Below are positions 24,964-33,641 of a DNA stretch of 46,449 bases, one piece after another. The DNA lies in assembly GCA_002749065.1 (NCBI GenBank), contig PDTX01000014.1:1-46449 (forward strand). Reading direction: 5' to 3'. The notes beneath the pieces were generated by a model. It made no database searches and had not been told where the DNA came from. It saw only the letters and a program-made list of their open reading frames with translations. The position numbers were made by a program, and so were the translations under genes. Origin of the DNA: Bacteroidia bacterium (GTDB taxonomy: Bacteria > Bacteroidota > Bacteroidia > Bacteroidales > CAJPTX01). Within the stretch, counting starts at the first letter, position 1; every line of letters begins with the position of its first letter.

Positions 24964-26214
24964 CTAATCGAGCTTTTTGAAGAGGACAGAGCTGTTGTGC
25001 CCCCCGAAGCCGAAGGTGTTCGAGAGGGCGTAGCGTATCTCGCGCTTCTCCGCCACATTCGGTGTGAGCTTCAGCTTGGGGTTGATGTTCTCGTCCAGCT
25101 TCTCCAGATTGATGGTCGGCGGCACAAGGCTGTGCACCATGGCCATCACCGTGGCGATCGACTCTATCGCCCCGGCCGCGCCCAGGAGGTGGCCGGTCAT
25201 CGACTTGGTCGCGCTGATGTTGATCTGGGTGGCATGCTCGCCGAACACCTTCTCTATCGCCCGTAGCTCGGCCACGTCGCCCAGCGGGGTCGAGGTGCCG
25301 TGCACGTTGATGTAGTCCATCTGGCTGGGCTCGATACCCGCCTCCTCCACGGCCAGGGCCATCACTGTGGCGGCGCCCTCCCCCTCGGGGTCCGGTGCCG
25401 TGAGGTGGTGCGCATCGGCCGTCATGCCGGAGCCCACGACCTCCGCGTATATCCGTGCGCCACGGGCCAGGGCGTGCTCGTACTCCTCCAGCACCAGCGC
25501 GCCAGCCCCCTCGCCCATCACGAAGCCATCACGGTCGGCATCGAAGGGGCGCGAGGCCCGGGCCGGGTCGTCGTTGCGCGTCGAGATGGCCTGCATGGAG
25601 CTGAAGCCCCCCAGGCCCGCCTCGTTGATCGCGGCCTCCGAGCCCCCGGTCACGAACATGTCCGCCTTGCCCAGGCGAATCAGGTTGGTCGCGTCGATGA
25701 TGGCGTGGGTGGACGAGGCGCAGGCGGACACCGTGCCGTAGTTCGGCCCCCTGAGGCCGAAGCGGATGGATATCTGCCCGGCCGCGATGTCGGATATCAT
25801 CTTCGGGATGAAGAAGGGGTTGAAGCGGGGCATGCCCCCCCCCTCGAAGAAGCCCTTGGCCTCCTCCCAGAAGGTCCGAATCCCCCCTATCCCGGAGCCC
25901 CATACCACCCCGGAGCGCCTGGGGTCGAAGCCACCGTCGGCGAAGCCGGCATCCCGCATCGCCTCCTCGGCGGCCACCAGAGCATATTGGGCATACGGAT
26001 CAAGCTTGCGCGCCTCCTTCCGGTCGAAGTGGTCTGTCGCCCTGTAGCCCTTCAGCTCGCAGGCCACCGTGGTCTTGAACTTCGAGGCGTCGAAACCTGC
26101 TATCGTCTCGCAACCGCTCTTCCCAGCGACCAGGGCATCCCAGTACTCCTTAAGATTGTTACCGATGGGAGTCAAGGCCCCCATCCCCGTAATGACTACA
26201 CGCTTGAGATCCAT
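24964..26214 (-). CDS. fabF: Beta-ketoacyl-ACP synthase II
   Basis: Condenses malonyl-ACP with acyl-ACP in fatty-acid elongation in the cytoplasm. The 416-residue thiolase-fold enzyme has the nucleophile Cys165 in TVSACASSTHA, the catalytic histidines His305 (NVHGTSTPLGD) and His342 (SMTGHLLGAAG), and Lys337 in SATKSMTGH. The C-terminal NTFGFGGHNSSVLF glycine-rich motif is intact. Length is exactly that of family members. It lies 35 bases after acpP and 3 bases before rnc, the common acpP-fabF-rnc operon. Confidence 0.97.
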   Translation of the reverse strand: MDLKRVVITGMGALTPIGNNLKEYWDALVAGKSGCETIAGFDASKFKTTVACELKGYRATDHFDRKEARKLDPYAQYALVAAEEAMRDAGFADGGFDPRRSGVVWGSGIGGIRTFWEEAKGFFEGGGMPRFNPFFIPKMISDIAAGQISIRFGLRGPNYGTVSACASSTHAIIDATNLIRLGKADMFVTGGSEAAINEAGLGGFSSMQAISTRNDDPARASRPFDADRDGFVMGEGAGALVLEEYEHALARGARIYAEVVGSGMTADAHHLTAPDPEGEGAATVMALAVEEAGIEPSQMDYINVHGTSTPLGDVAELRAIEKVFGEHATQINISATKSMTGHLLGAAGAIESIATVMAMVHSLVPPTINLEKLDENINPKLKLTPNVAEKREIRYALSNTFGFGGHNSSVLFKKLD

Positions 26215-26249
26215 GTGCCGGATAGTTTGACGTCCAGAGATACCCTTAT

Positions 26250-26486
26250 CTACTTCTCTATGTGCGACTCGAGGTAGGCTATAGCCTCGCCCACCGTGGT
26301 TATCTTGCCGGCTTCCTCATCGGGGATGGTGATGCTGAACGCCTTTTCGAAGTCCATGATAATCTCTACCGTATCGAGCGAATCGGCACCGAGGTCGTTG
26401 GTAAAGCTAGCAGTCGGCACAACGGCCCCCTCGTCCACGCCCAGCTTGTCCACAATGATAGCTTTCACTTTTCCCGTAACGTCCAT
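26250..26486 (-). CDS. acpP: Acyl carrier protein
   Basis: A 78-residue acidic carrier of growing fatty acyl chains on a 4'-phosphopantetheine arm. The attachment motif GADSLDTVE is clear, with Ser36 as the modified residue. The helix-1 motif [13 protein letters not shown] and the acidic helix 2 are typical. I choose the ATG at 26486 because [10 protein letters not shown] fits the family N terminus; an ATG four codons upstream (26498) is also possible. It is the first gene of the fatty-acid operon and is transcribed away from purN. Confidence 0.96.
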   Translation of the reverse strand: MDVTGKVKAIIVDKLGVDEGAVVPTASFTNDLGADSLDTVEIIMDFEKAFSITIPDEEAGKITTVGEAIAYLESHIEK

Positions 26487-26577
26487 AGTCTTACCCATTA
26501 TTGGTTAATAATTCCGCACTGTCCGAAAGGCGCTGGGCACTCGCCAACCAAGGGCGACCACACCGCCTACTCGGCGG

Positions 26578-26585
26578 CAAAGGTA
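26578..26585 (-). promoter_or_regulatory. -7 box of the acpP-fabF-rnc promoter
   Basis: A perfect TACCTTTG followed by GCCG on the minus strand, about 80-90 bases before the acpP start. The upstream spacer is very AT-rich; no clear -33 box is seen. Confidence 0.6.
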
Positions 26586-26667
26586 TATGAAATCTTTATA
26601 TTTTCGCGCTACGAGAAGCACTTTTTTTACCCTTCGCTCCCCTCTGGAGCGACATAAAACGTAGGTA

Positions 26668-27237
26668 ATGAGCAGAATAGCCGTTTTCGCCTCTGGTTCC
26701 GGGAGCAACGCCCAGCGGCTCATGGAGCGCTTCGCGCCCCCGCACCGCCACGCCGTCTCGCTGGTGGTGTGCGACAACCCGGCCGCCGGGGTCATCGCGC
26801 GGGCCCACCGGGCCGGGGTGCCCACCTACCTCTGCCGGCGGGGCGCGCTGGCCGGGGGCGAGCTCCTCCACACCCTCCGGGCGCACGGCGCGGGCTGCAT
26901 CGTCCTGGCCGGCTTCCTGGGCCTGATACCGGGGGAGCTCATCGGCGGGTTCCCCGGGCCCATCGTCAACCTCCACCCCGCCCTCCTGCCCCGCTTCGGG
27001 GGGAAGGGCATGTTCGGGCACCACGTCCACCGGGCCGTCATCGCCGCGGGCGAGGCGCGGAGCGGCATCACCATACACCACGTCAACGAGCGCTACGACG
27101 AGGGCGGCATCATCGCCCAGTTCGACTGCCCGGTGCACCCGGACGACACGCCCGACAGCCTGGCCGAGCGCATCCACGCCCTGGAGCATCGGCACCTGGG
27201 CGAGGTGGTGGAGCGGCTGCTCGACGGGCAGGCGTAG
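26668..27237 (+). CDS. purN: Phosphoribosylglycinamide formyltransferase
   Basis: Transfers a formyl group from 10-formyl-tetrahydrofolate to GAR, the third step of purine synthesis. The 189-residue protein has the phosphate-binding loop ASGSGSNAQ (8-16) and the catalytic residues Asn101, His103 and Asp144 within IVNLHPALLP and HHVNERYDEGGII. Length is normal. It is transcribed away from acpP across a 170-base AT-rich gap, an arrangement common in this phylum. Codon use is very GC-rich, in contrast to the AT-rich gap before it. Confidence 0.96.
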   Translation: MSRIAVFASGSGSNAQRLMERFAPPHRHAVSLVVCDNPAAGVIARAHRAGVPTYLCRRGALAGGELLHTLRAHGAGCIVLAGFLGLIPGELIGGFPGPIVNLHPALLPRFGGKGMFGHHVHRAVIAAGEARSGITIHHVNERYDEGGIIAQFDCPVHPDDTPDSLAERIHALEHRHLGEVVERLLDGQA

Positions 27238-27242
27238 CGGGG

Positions 27243-27274
27243 TATGGAAAATCCGGGAAAAATCCCTACCTTTG
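27243..27274 (+). promoter_or_regulatory. Promoter of the universal stress protein gene
   Basis: TATG (-33, weak) at 27243-27246, spacer 20 containing CCGGGAAAAA, and a perfect TACCTTTG (-7) at 27267-27274. It lies only 30 bases after purN, so this gene is expressed independently. Confidence 0.6.
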
Positions 27275-27331
27275 TTGACGATAGCGCATTCGACGAGCGA
27301 GAGGATGTCGCAAACCGTTCAACTTGAGCAT

Positions 27332-28192
27332 ATGGCTATGAAAAAGATCATTGTACCCTACGATTTCTCCCGGGAGGCGCAGAATGGCATCTCCCTGGCG
27401 GCCCAGCTGGCGGACTACTTCCAGGCCACCATCCAGCTGCTGCACGTGCAGAAGAACCGTGGCCTGAGCAGCACCGAGATAGAGCGGGAGAAGGAAGCCA
27501 TCAAGAAGCGCTTCGACCAGGCGCTGGAGCAGATCACCCCCATAGTGCCCAGCGGCATCCCGATAGAGTACGTCATCCGCTACGGGAAGGTCTACCGGGA
27601 GATTTGCGCCCAGGCGGAGGCCGACGAGGACACGATCATCGTGGCCAGCACCCACGGGGCCTCGGGCTTCGAGGAGCTCTTCATCGGGAGCAACGCCCTG
27701 CGCCTCATCTCGGCCTCGCAGAAGCCCGTCTACACCATACACCACGGCGTGGAGGCCCGGCGCTTCGGCCAGCTCATCCTCCCCCTCGACACCTCCTTCG
27801 GCTCGCGCCAGAAGGCGGCCTACGTCGCCAACGCGGCCAAGGTCTACGGCTGCCCGGTGAGCATCCTGGCCATCGCGGAGAGGCCCTCCGAGAAGCTGAT
27901 GGAGAAGCTAGCCGCCTACACCAAGCAGGTGGAGGAGTACCTCAAGAAGCAGGACGTGGAGTACAAGGTATACCATGTAGAGGGGATGGACTTCGTCGAC
28001 GCGGCCATCACCTTCAGCAAGGACAAGCCCGACGCGCTCATCGTCATCACCGAGCAGGACAAGAACGGCCTCCCGGTCTTCCTGATTGGCGATAAGTCGC
28101 AGCGCTTCCTCTGCGAGTCGCCCGTGCCGGTGCTCATCCTCCCGCCGCGGGTGAACCTCAAGGGCGGCGACTCGTTCCACACCTTCGGCTAG
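27332..28192 (+). CDS. Tandem-domain universal stress protein (UspA superfamily)
   Basis: A 286-residue cytoplasmic protein with two consecutive Usp domains (about 1-140 and 145-285). Domain 1 begins KKIIVPYDFSREAQNG and has STHGASGFEELFIGSNALRLI, close to the ATP-loop of Usp proteins; domain 2 begins LILPLDTSFGSRQKA and its loop (IGDKSQRFLCESPVPVLIL) is less like a nucleotide site. Such proteins help survival under starvation, oxidative or acid stress by binding ATP or partner proteins. Starts at 27305, 27332 and 27338 are all possible; the promoter at 27267 excludes the longer frame upstream. Confidence 0.88.
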   Translation: MAMKKIIVPYDFSREAQNGISLAAQLADYFQATIQLLHVQKNRGLSSTEIEREKEAIKKRFDQALEQITPIVPSGIPIEYVIRYGKVYREICAQAEADEDTIIVASTHGASGFEELFIGSNALRLISASQKPVYTIHHGVEARRFGQLILPLDTSFGSRQKAAYVANAAKVYGCPVSILAIAERPSEKLMEKLAAYTKQVEEYLKKQDVEYKVYHVEGMDFVDAAITFSKDKPDALIVITEQDKNGLPVFLIGDKSQRFLCESPVPVLILPPRVNLKGGDSFHTFG

Positions 28193-28228
28193 ACAATCCG
28201 CCCGCAAAGGGCCGCAATACGCGCAGGG

Positions 28229-28274
28229 AGAAACCGCCCCGCTACGTGCATTATCGTGGCGGGGCGGTCTCCAT
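28229..28274. terminator. Possible bidirectional terminator between usp and the GNAT gene
   Basis: GGAG-aa-ACCGCCCCGC (28229-28244) pairs with GCGGGGCGGT-CTCC (28261-28274). The stem is strong and placed between convergent stops, but neither side has a T tract. Confidence 0.5.
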
Positions 28275-28282
28275 CCGGTTGG

Positions 28283-28816
28283 CTAGGGCATGCGGTCGGG
28301 CGCGCCCCGGGTCATGACCACCACGTCGTGCAGCAGGCCGTCGGGGGTGCGGTGCCACTCCGGGAGCAGGCCCACCCGCCCGAAGCCCTCCGCCTCGAAC
28401 AGGGCCAGGGTGGGGGCGTTGCTCGTCATCACCTCCACGGCCAGGGCCCGCAGGCCCAGCACCCCGAAGGCGTAGCGCAGCCCAGCCCGGAGCGTGGCGC
28501 GGCCGTAGCCCAGGCCACGGAGCCCGGGGGGGAAGATGCCCAGCCCGAGGTAGCTCGTACGCTGCACCCCGTCCATGCGGAAGAAGTCCAGGCAGCCCAC
28601 CCGCACCCTGTCGTCGGGCCGGTAGGCCAGCAGGCGGAGCTGCTCGTCGTCCCCGCCGCCGCTCTCCACGAAGGCCCGCAGCTGGTAGCGGCTCACGGGG
28701 CGTACCACCGTCCCCTCGGCGTAGCGCTCCGGGGCGTTCTCGTAGCTGTAGAGGTACTCCAGGTCCTCAGGCTCTGGGGCCCGCAGGGCGATGCGGGGGG
28801 GCGAATTTTCCGACAT
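28283..28816 (-). CDS. GNAT-family N-acetyltransferase (RimJ/SpeG-like)
   Basis: A 177-residue acetyltransferase with the GNAT fold. It starts with the beta strand RIALRAPEPEDLEYLYSYEN, and the acetyl-CoA pyrophosphate loop is RGLGYGRATL at about residues 104-113 (an R/Q-x-x-G-x-G/A pattern). The following ALAVEVMTSNAPTLALFEAEGF segment is the usual strand 5/helix 4 region. The N-terminal DLEYLYSYEN pattern is close to SpeG/RimJ-like enzymes, but the acceptor (polyamine, protein or small molecule) cannot be told. An ATG four codons upstream is possible. It follows fusA2 by 37 bases on the same strand. Confidence 0.85.
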   Translation of the reverse strand: MSENSPPRIALRAPEPEDLEYLYSYENAPERYAEGTVVRPVSRYQLRAFVESGGGDDEQLRLLAYRPDDRVRVGCLDFFRMDGVQRTSYLGLGIFPPGLRGLGYGRATLRAGLRYAFGVLGLRALAVEVMTSNAPTLALFEAEGFGRVGLLPEWHRTPDGLLHDVVVMTRGAPDRMP

Positions 28817-28853
28817 ACGGTAAGGCATTGCTCAGTGAAAAGGGGCATGCCAT

Positions 28854-31013
28854 CTAGGCCTCCTCGCCCTCCAGCTCCTCGTGCGCCTTCAGCAGCTTCT
28901 CCTGTATGTCGCCCGGGGTGGCGGCATACTCGGCGAAGTCCATGGTGTAGGTCGCCCGGCCGCTGGTCAGGGAGCTGAGCGCGGTGCTGTAGCGCGCCAG
29001 CTCGGCCAGGGGCACGCGGGCCTTGATGCGCTCGAAGCCCCCGTCGCTGTCCATGCCCATGATGACGGCCCGTCGGTTCTGCAGGTCGCTCATCACGTCC
29101 CCCAAGCGGTCGGAGGGCACGAGGACCTCCACGTTGTAGATGGGCTCCATGATTTTTGGCCCGGCCTCGCGGAAGGCCGCCCGGAAGGCGTTGCGGCTCG
29201 CCAGCTTGAAGGAGATCTCGTTGGAGTCCACCGGGTGCATCTTCCCGTCGTAGACGGCCACGCGGATGTCGCGCGCGTAAGAGCCGGTGAGCGGCCCCTG
29301 CTCCATCTTCTCCATCAGGCCCTTGAGGATGGCGGGCATGAAGCGCGCGTCGATGGCCCCACCCACGATGCAGTTGTAGAACACGAGCTTGCCCCCCCAG
29401 TCGAGGTCGATCTCCTGGGTGTCGCGCACGTTCAGGTTGATTTCCTTGCCGTTGACCTTGGCCTTGGTGGGCGCGGGCTCGCCCTCCACGTAGGGGTCGA
29501 TGATGATGTGGACCTCGCCGAACTGGCCCGCGCCGCCGGACTGCTTCTTGTGGCGGTAGTCGGCCGAGGCGCTCTTGGTGATGGTCTCGCGGTAGGGGAT
29601 GCGGGGCGGGAAGTACTCCACGCTCATCTTGTGGAGGTGCTCCAGCTCCCACTTCAGGATGTTGAGATGGTGCTCGCCCTGGCCGCTAAGGATGATCTGC
29701 CGCAGCTCCTTGGAGAACTCCACGCCTATGCTCAGGTCGGCCTGGTGGGCGCGGTTGAGCAGCTCGCCCAGCTTCTCGGTCTCCGCCTCGTTGGTCGCCC
29801 GGACGGCGGTGCGGAACTTGGCGTTGGGCATGGCCAGCGGGGGGAGCACCACGGCCAGCCCGCCGGCGCAGAGCGTGTGGTTGCTCTTAGTGTTCTTGAG
29901 CTTGACGGCCGCGCCGATGTCGCCCGCCACCAGCTCGCCCACCTTCGTGCGGTTCTTGCCCGCCACCACGTAGAGCTGCGACATGCGCTCCTTGGCCTGG
30001 GTGGCCATATTCGTGAGGTCGTCGCCCTCGCGCAGGGTCCCGCTCATCACCTTGAAGTAGTTGATCTCGCCGAGGTGCGGCTCGACGGCCGTCTTGAAGA
30101 CGAAGAGCGATGTCTTCGCGCCCGCATCGCAGGTGAGCTCCTGGCCCTCCACGTCCCGCATGGGCGGGGTCTGCGCCGGGGAGGCCCCCACCTTCACGAT
30201 GAACTCCATCAGGCGCTTGGCCCCGATGGTCTTCAGCCCCGAGGTGCACATGACCGGGAAGATGTCCCGCGCCGCCATGCCCTTGCCCAGCCCCACGCGC
30301 ACCTCATCCTCCTCCAGGCTCCCCTTCTCGAAGAAGAGCTCCATGAGGCTCTCGTCGTTCTCCGCGGCCGACTCCACCAGCTCCTGGTGCAGGGCCGTCG
30401 CGCGCTCCAGCTCCTCGGCCGGGATGGGGTGCTCCTCCCGCTCGCCGCTCTCCCCCTTGTAGCGGTACATCTTCATGAGCAGCACGTCGATGATGGCGTC
30501 GAAGCCCTCGCCCGCGTTCAGCGGGTACTGCACCAGCTTGACCTTCTTGCCGAAGGCCTGCCGCAGGCTCTCGAGCGTGTTCTCGAAGTTGGCCTTCTCG
30601 TGGTCGAGCTGGTTGACCGCGAACATCACCGGCCGGGCCATCTTGCGGGTCCAGCGGCCGAAGATCTCCGTGCCGACCTCCACCCCGTGGCGGGCGTTGA
30701 TGACCATCACGGCCAGGTCCGCCACCGAGACGGCCGATATCACCGCCCCCAGGAAGTCGTCCGAGCCCGGCGTGTCGAACAGGTTCAGCTTGCAGCCCAT
30801 GAACTCGGTGTAGAGCACCGTGGAGTAGATGGACTTGCCGTTGAGCTGCTCGATCTCGCTGTAGTCCGACACGGTGTTCTTGCCCTCAATCGTCCCCTTG
30901 CGGTCGATCACCTTGCCCTCCAGCAGCATGGCCTCAGTCAGGAGCGTCTTCCCCGCATCGGTGCTGCCCAGCAATACCACGTTGCGAATCTTGTCTGTAG
31001 GGTACGTCTTCAT
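28854..31013 (-). CDS. Elongation factor G paralogue, EF-G2 type, with altered GTPase motifs
   Basis: A 719-residue translation factor with the five EF-G domains: G domain (1-270), beta-barrel domain II (about 300-385), and domains III-V, including the GGAGQFGEVHI segment and the C-terminal GRATYTMDFAEYAATP. G1 is GSTDAGKT at 16-23. G3 reads DTPGS at 80-84, so the catalytic His of DTPGH is Ser84. G4 reads NQLD (134-137) instead of NKxD. These changes, the length and the phylum match the EF-G2 paralogue of Bacteroides, reported to support translation and gut colonisation without GTP hydrolysis. The regular fusA is not in the window. A perfect promoter lies upstream. Confidence 0.9.
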   Translation of the reverse strand: MKTYPTDKIRNVVLLGSTDAGKTLLTEAMLLEGKVIDRKGTIEGKNTVSDYSEIEQLNGKSIYSTVLYTEFMGCKLNLFDTPGSDDFLGAVISAVSVADLAVMVINARHGVEVGTEIFGRWTRKMARPVMFAVNQLDHEKANFENTLESLRQAFGKKVKLVQYPLNAGEGFDAIIDVLLMKMYRYKGESGEREEHPIPAEELERATALHQELVESAAENDESLMELFFEKGSLEEDEVRVGLGKGMAARDIFPVMCTSGLKTIGAKRLMEFIVKVGASPAQTPPMRDVEGQELTCDAGAKTSLFVFKTAVEPHLGEINYFKVMSGTLREGDDLTNMATQAKERMSQLYVVAGKNRTKVGELVAGDIGAAVKLKNTKSNHTLCAGGLAVVLPPLAMPNAKFRTAVRATNEAETEKLGELLNRAHQADLSIGVEFSKELRQIILSGQGEHHLNILKWELEHLHKMSVEYFPPRIPYRETITKSASADYRHKKQSGGAGQFGEVHIIIDPYVEGEPAPTKAKVNGKEINLNVRDTQEIDLDWGGKLVFYNCIVGGAIDARFMPAILKGLMEKMEQGPLTGSYARDIRVAVYDGKMHPVDSNEISFKLASRNAFRAAFREAGPKIMEPIYNVEVLVPSDRLGDVMSDLQNRRAVIMGMDSDGGFERIKARVPLAELARYSTALSSLTSGRATYTMDFAEYAATPGDIQEKLLKAHEELEGEEA

Positions 31014-31097
31014 ACTATCACTCTTATTAGGTTGTTGATACTACACACGGCGTGCTCCCCCCCGACCAGGGCCCTCCTACCTTTTTTCTTCAGGTTT

Positions 31098-31129
31098 CAA
31101 AGTTAGAAAAACTCTAAAGTAATTCCAAG
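31098..31129 (-). promoter_or_regulatory. Promoter of the EF-G2 gene
   Basis: On the minus strand CTTG (-33, 31126-31129), spacer 20, TAACTTTG (-7, 31098-31105). It gives a 5' leader of about 80 bases. Confidence 0.65.
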
Positions 31130-31191
31130 CCCCCCGCGCCAGAAAATAGGGAGTCGAGGCCCCCAGGCCCCGCGAGCCACGGCAAAAAGCC

Positions 31192-31199
31192 TATCTTTG
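31192..31199 (+). promoter_or_regulatory. -7 box of the rpoN promoter
   Basis: TATCTTTG, matching TAnnTTTG, 23 bases before the rpoN ATG, with GGCAAAAAG in the spacer. No good -33 box. Confidence 0.55.
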
Positions 31200-31222
31200 C
31201 GCTCGCCAAACCGCAGTGAACA

Positions 31223-32677
31223 ATGGGAAAAGCACGCCTATCCCTCCAGCAGAAGCTCAGCCTGAACCTCGGCCCCCTCCAGCTGCAGGTCATCGGCATG
31301 CTGGCCCTCCCCATCCACGAGCTGGAGCGCCGGGTGACCGAGGAGATCGAGCGGAACCCCACCCTCGAGGAGGAGGACAGCCCGCCGGAGGGGGGCGAGA
31401 CCCCGGACGACGCGCCCGGCCCCGCGGACGAATTCGCCCCGGAGGACTACCTGCCCGACGACCTGCGCTACGACGAGCTACCCCGCCAGGGCGCAGCGGA
31501 ACCCGGCACGGAGGAGCGGACCATCGCCGCGCAGACCACCTTCCGGGAGCACCTCGTCGAGCAGCTCAAGCACCTCCGCGTAGCCCCCGACCTACGGCCC
31601 GCGGCCGAGTACATCATCTGGAACCTCGACGACGACGGCTACCTGCGCACCGACCTCGAGGACCTCCGCGACCAGATGTACCTCCTGGAGTCGCACGACA
31701 TCGACCCCGCCCGCTGGCGCGAAGCCCTGCGCCTCATCCAGTCCATGCCCCCCGCCGGCATCGGGGCCAAGGACCTCCGCGAATGCCTCCTCCTCCAGCT
31801 ACGCGGCGACACCTCCCTCGAGGCCACCCTCGCCCGCCGGGTGCTCCAGGAGGCATTCGAGGCGCTCACCCGCCGGAACTTCGAGCAGATGCTCCGCACC
31901 CTCGGCTGCACCGAGCCACAGCTCCAGCAGGCCATCGAGCGTATCGCCACCCTCAGCCCCCGGCCCGAGATACCCGCCACCGAGAGCGGCTACGCGCAGA
32001 CCATCACCCCCGACTTCCACCTCACCATCGACGGCAATGGCGAGCGGACCATCACCCTCAACGGGCGCAACAGCCCCGACCTCCGCGTGAGCCACCGCTA
32101 TGCCCAGATGCTCAGCGACCTCCAGGCGCAGCAGCAACAGCGCGAGCTCAGCACGCAGGAGCAGGAGACCGCCAGCTTCGTCAGGCAGCACATCGAGAGT
32201 GCGCGCGGCTTCATCGAGGCCATACGCCTACGCAACGGCACCCTCACCCGCATCATGGAGGCCATCCTCGCGGCCCAGGCCGACTACTTCCAGGAGGGCG
32301 ACCCAGACCGGCTACGCCCCCTCATGATGAAGGACATCGCCAGCGCCACCGGCCTGGACCTCTCCACCGTCTCCCGCGTGGCCAACGGCAAGTACATACA
32401 GACCCCATGGGGCATACTCCCCCTGCGGCAGCTCTTCGCCCGGGAGCTCGCCCCCGCCTCCCCGAGCGCGGCCGAAACCACCGAGACCCAAACCACCCTC
32501 GAGGCCAAGAACCACCTCCAGCAGCTCATCGACCAGGAGGACAAGCACGAACCCCTCACCGACGAGCAGCTCGCCGACCGCATGCACCGGGCCGGCTACC
32601 CCATCAGCCGACGCACCGTCGCCAAGTACAGGCACCAGCTCGGCCTGGCCACCGCCCGCCTCCGGCGTGAACTCTAA
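31223..32677 (+). CDS. rpoN: RNA polymerase sigma-54 factor
   Basis: A 484-residue alternative sigma factor that needs an AAA+ enhancer-binding activator to open promoters. Region I is present at the N terminus (LSLNLGPLQLQVIGMLALPIHEL, glutamine- and leucine-rich), followed by an acidic region II (EEEDSPPEGGETPDD). The core-binding region and the RpoN box with helix-turn-helix are at the end: ISRRTVAKYRHQLGLAT matches the conserved ARRTVAKYRE box. Length is normal. Its gene lies divergent from EF-G2 and ends just before a terminator. No activator is in the window. Confidence 0.96.
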   Translation: MGKARLSLQQKLSLNLGPLQLQVIGMLALPIHELERRVTEEIERNPTLEEEDSPPEGGETPDDAPGPADEFAPEDYLPDDLRYDELPRQGAAEPGTEERTIAAQTTFREHLVEQLKHLRVAPDLRPAAEYIIWNLDDDGYLRTDLEDLRDQMYLLESHDIDPARWREALRLIQSMPPAGIGAKDLRECLLLQLRGDTSLEATLARRVLQEAFEALTRRNFEQMLRTLGCTEPQLQQAIERIATLSPRPEIPATESGYAQTITPDFHLTIDGNGERTITLNGRNSPDLRVSHRYAQMLSDLQAQQQQRELSTQEQETASFVRQHIESARGFIEAIRLRNGTLTRIMEAILAAQADYFQEGDPDRLRPLMMKDIASATGLDLSTVSRVANGKYIQTPWGILPLRQLFARELAPASPSAAETTETQTTLEAKNHLQQLIDQEDKHEPLTDEQLADRMHRAGYPISRRTVAKYRHQLGLATARLRREL

Positions 32678-32685
32678 GCCCAGAC

Positions 32686-32716
32686 AAAAAAAGGCGGGGC
32701 GCGTTGGCGCCCCGCC
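32686..32716 (-). terminator. Intrinsic terminator of the lipoprotein-outer membrane protein operon
   Basis: GGCGGGGCGC (32693-32702) pairs with GCGCCCCGCC (32707-32716), loop GTTG. On the minus strand it is followed by T7 (32686-32692). The plus-strand side has no T run, so it serves the minus-strand operon and may also block rpoN read-through. Confidence 0.85.
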
Positions 32717-32738
32717 CAGTCGTCGTGCTACGTAGCCC

Positions 32739-33626
32739 CTAGAAATGGAACATCACGAAGAAATTCGCGAAGCCGGGGGACTTGCTCGCGAAGGAAATCG
32801 ACTCCTCCTTGCCCCCGACCACCTCCTGCTTGAAGTAGGTCTTATCCCTTATCTCCTCGGTATGCACCTCACCGCGCGTACTGAGCGTAGCGCCGAGATT
32901 CAGCCCCACCTCAAAGCCTATACTAGCACGGGGAATGAAGTAGAACTCAACACCCGCAAAGCCCGAGAGGCCCATGGTATGCTGCTGGCCACCATTCCTA
33001 TAGAGAAGGCGCTTGGTGGCCGGAGCAGGGGCCAAAACGTTGGGGTCCGATGCATCAAAATTATGGGTAGTCGGATTAAGATTCTTCACATTCATCGCGT
33101 TGCCGTACTTAAACTCCGTCACCGTGTGGTCGAACCTGTAGTACACGTCCCCCCCGAGGAAGGCGCGGAAGCGGTCCTGGCCACGGAATGCCATGTAGCC
33201 CATACGGAACTGGTAGCCGCTCTTCCGCACAATCCGCAGGTCCTCCACCACGCCCAGGTGCCCCTTGGACGCGGCCAAATCGTCGTTGACCACGGTCCGG
33301 CTCGTAGTCTCCGTCGTGCCGAAATTCGCGTCCGCACGCATCCGCAAGGCCGTGAAATCCGTCAGGAAGTAGCGACCGTAGATGCCGTAATCCGTGGGCG
33401 CCATGGCCTTCTCGTGGAAGACAGAACCCATGAGGTTGAAAATGGGCATAGCATTGATACCCAGGCCGATATGCCCCGCCCTCGGGAAGTACTTCGTCCC
33501 CTTATACTCCGCGCTCGGCCCATCCATACGCCGGGGCGCGCTCTTCAGCGTGTCGGACACCGCCTGCGCCCGCACTGCGCCGCCCAGGGCCAGCAGCGCG
33601 CAGATTGCAACTATTGCCTTCTTCAT
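32739..33626 (-). CDS. Putative outer-membrane beta-barrel protein
   Basis: A 295-residue protein with a cleavable signal peptide (MKKAIVAICALLALGGAVRAQA). Alternating hydrophobic and polar residues, many aromatic belt residues (YGIYGRYF, YQFRMGYMAF, FRAFLGGDVYYRF) and a C-terminal MFHF ending in Phe, the signal for BAM-dependent insertion, support an outer-membrane barrel of about 8-12 strands. I cannot assign a named family. The codons near 33040-33070 are less GC-rich. It lies 15 bases after the lipoprotein gene and is cotranscribed with it, so the two products may work together at the cell surface. Confidence 0.8.
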   Translation of the reverse strand: MKKAIVAICALLALGGAVRAQAVSDTLKSAPRRMDGPSAEYKGTKYFPRAGHIGLGINAMPIFNLMGSVFHEKAMAPTDYGIYGRYFLTDFTALRMRADANFGTTETTSRTVVNDDLAASKGHLGVVEDLRIVRKSGYQFRMGYMAFRGQDRFRAFLGGDVYYRFDHTVTEFKYGNAMNVKNLNPTTHNFDASDPNVLAPAPATKRLLYRNGGQQHTMGLSGFAGVEFYFIPRASIGFEVGLNLGATLSTRGEVHTEEIRDKTYFKQEVVGGKEESISFASKSPGFANFFVMFHF

Positions 33627-33641
33627 CTGTAGCACCTCCTC

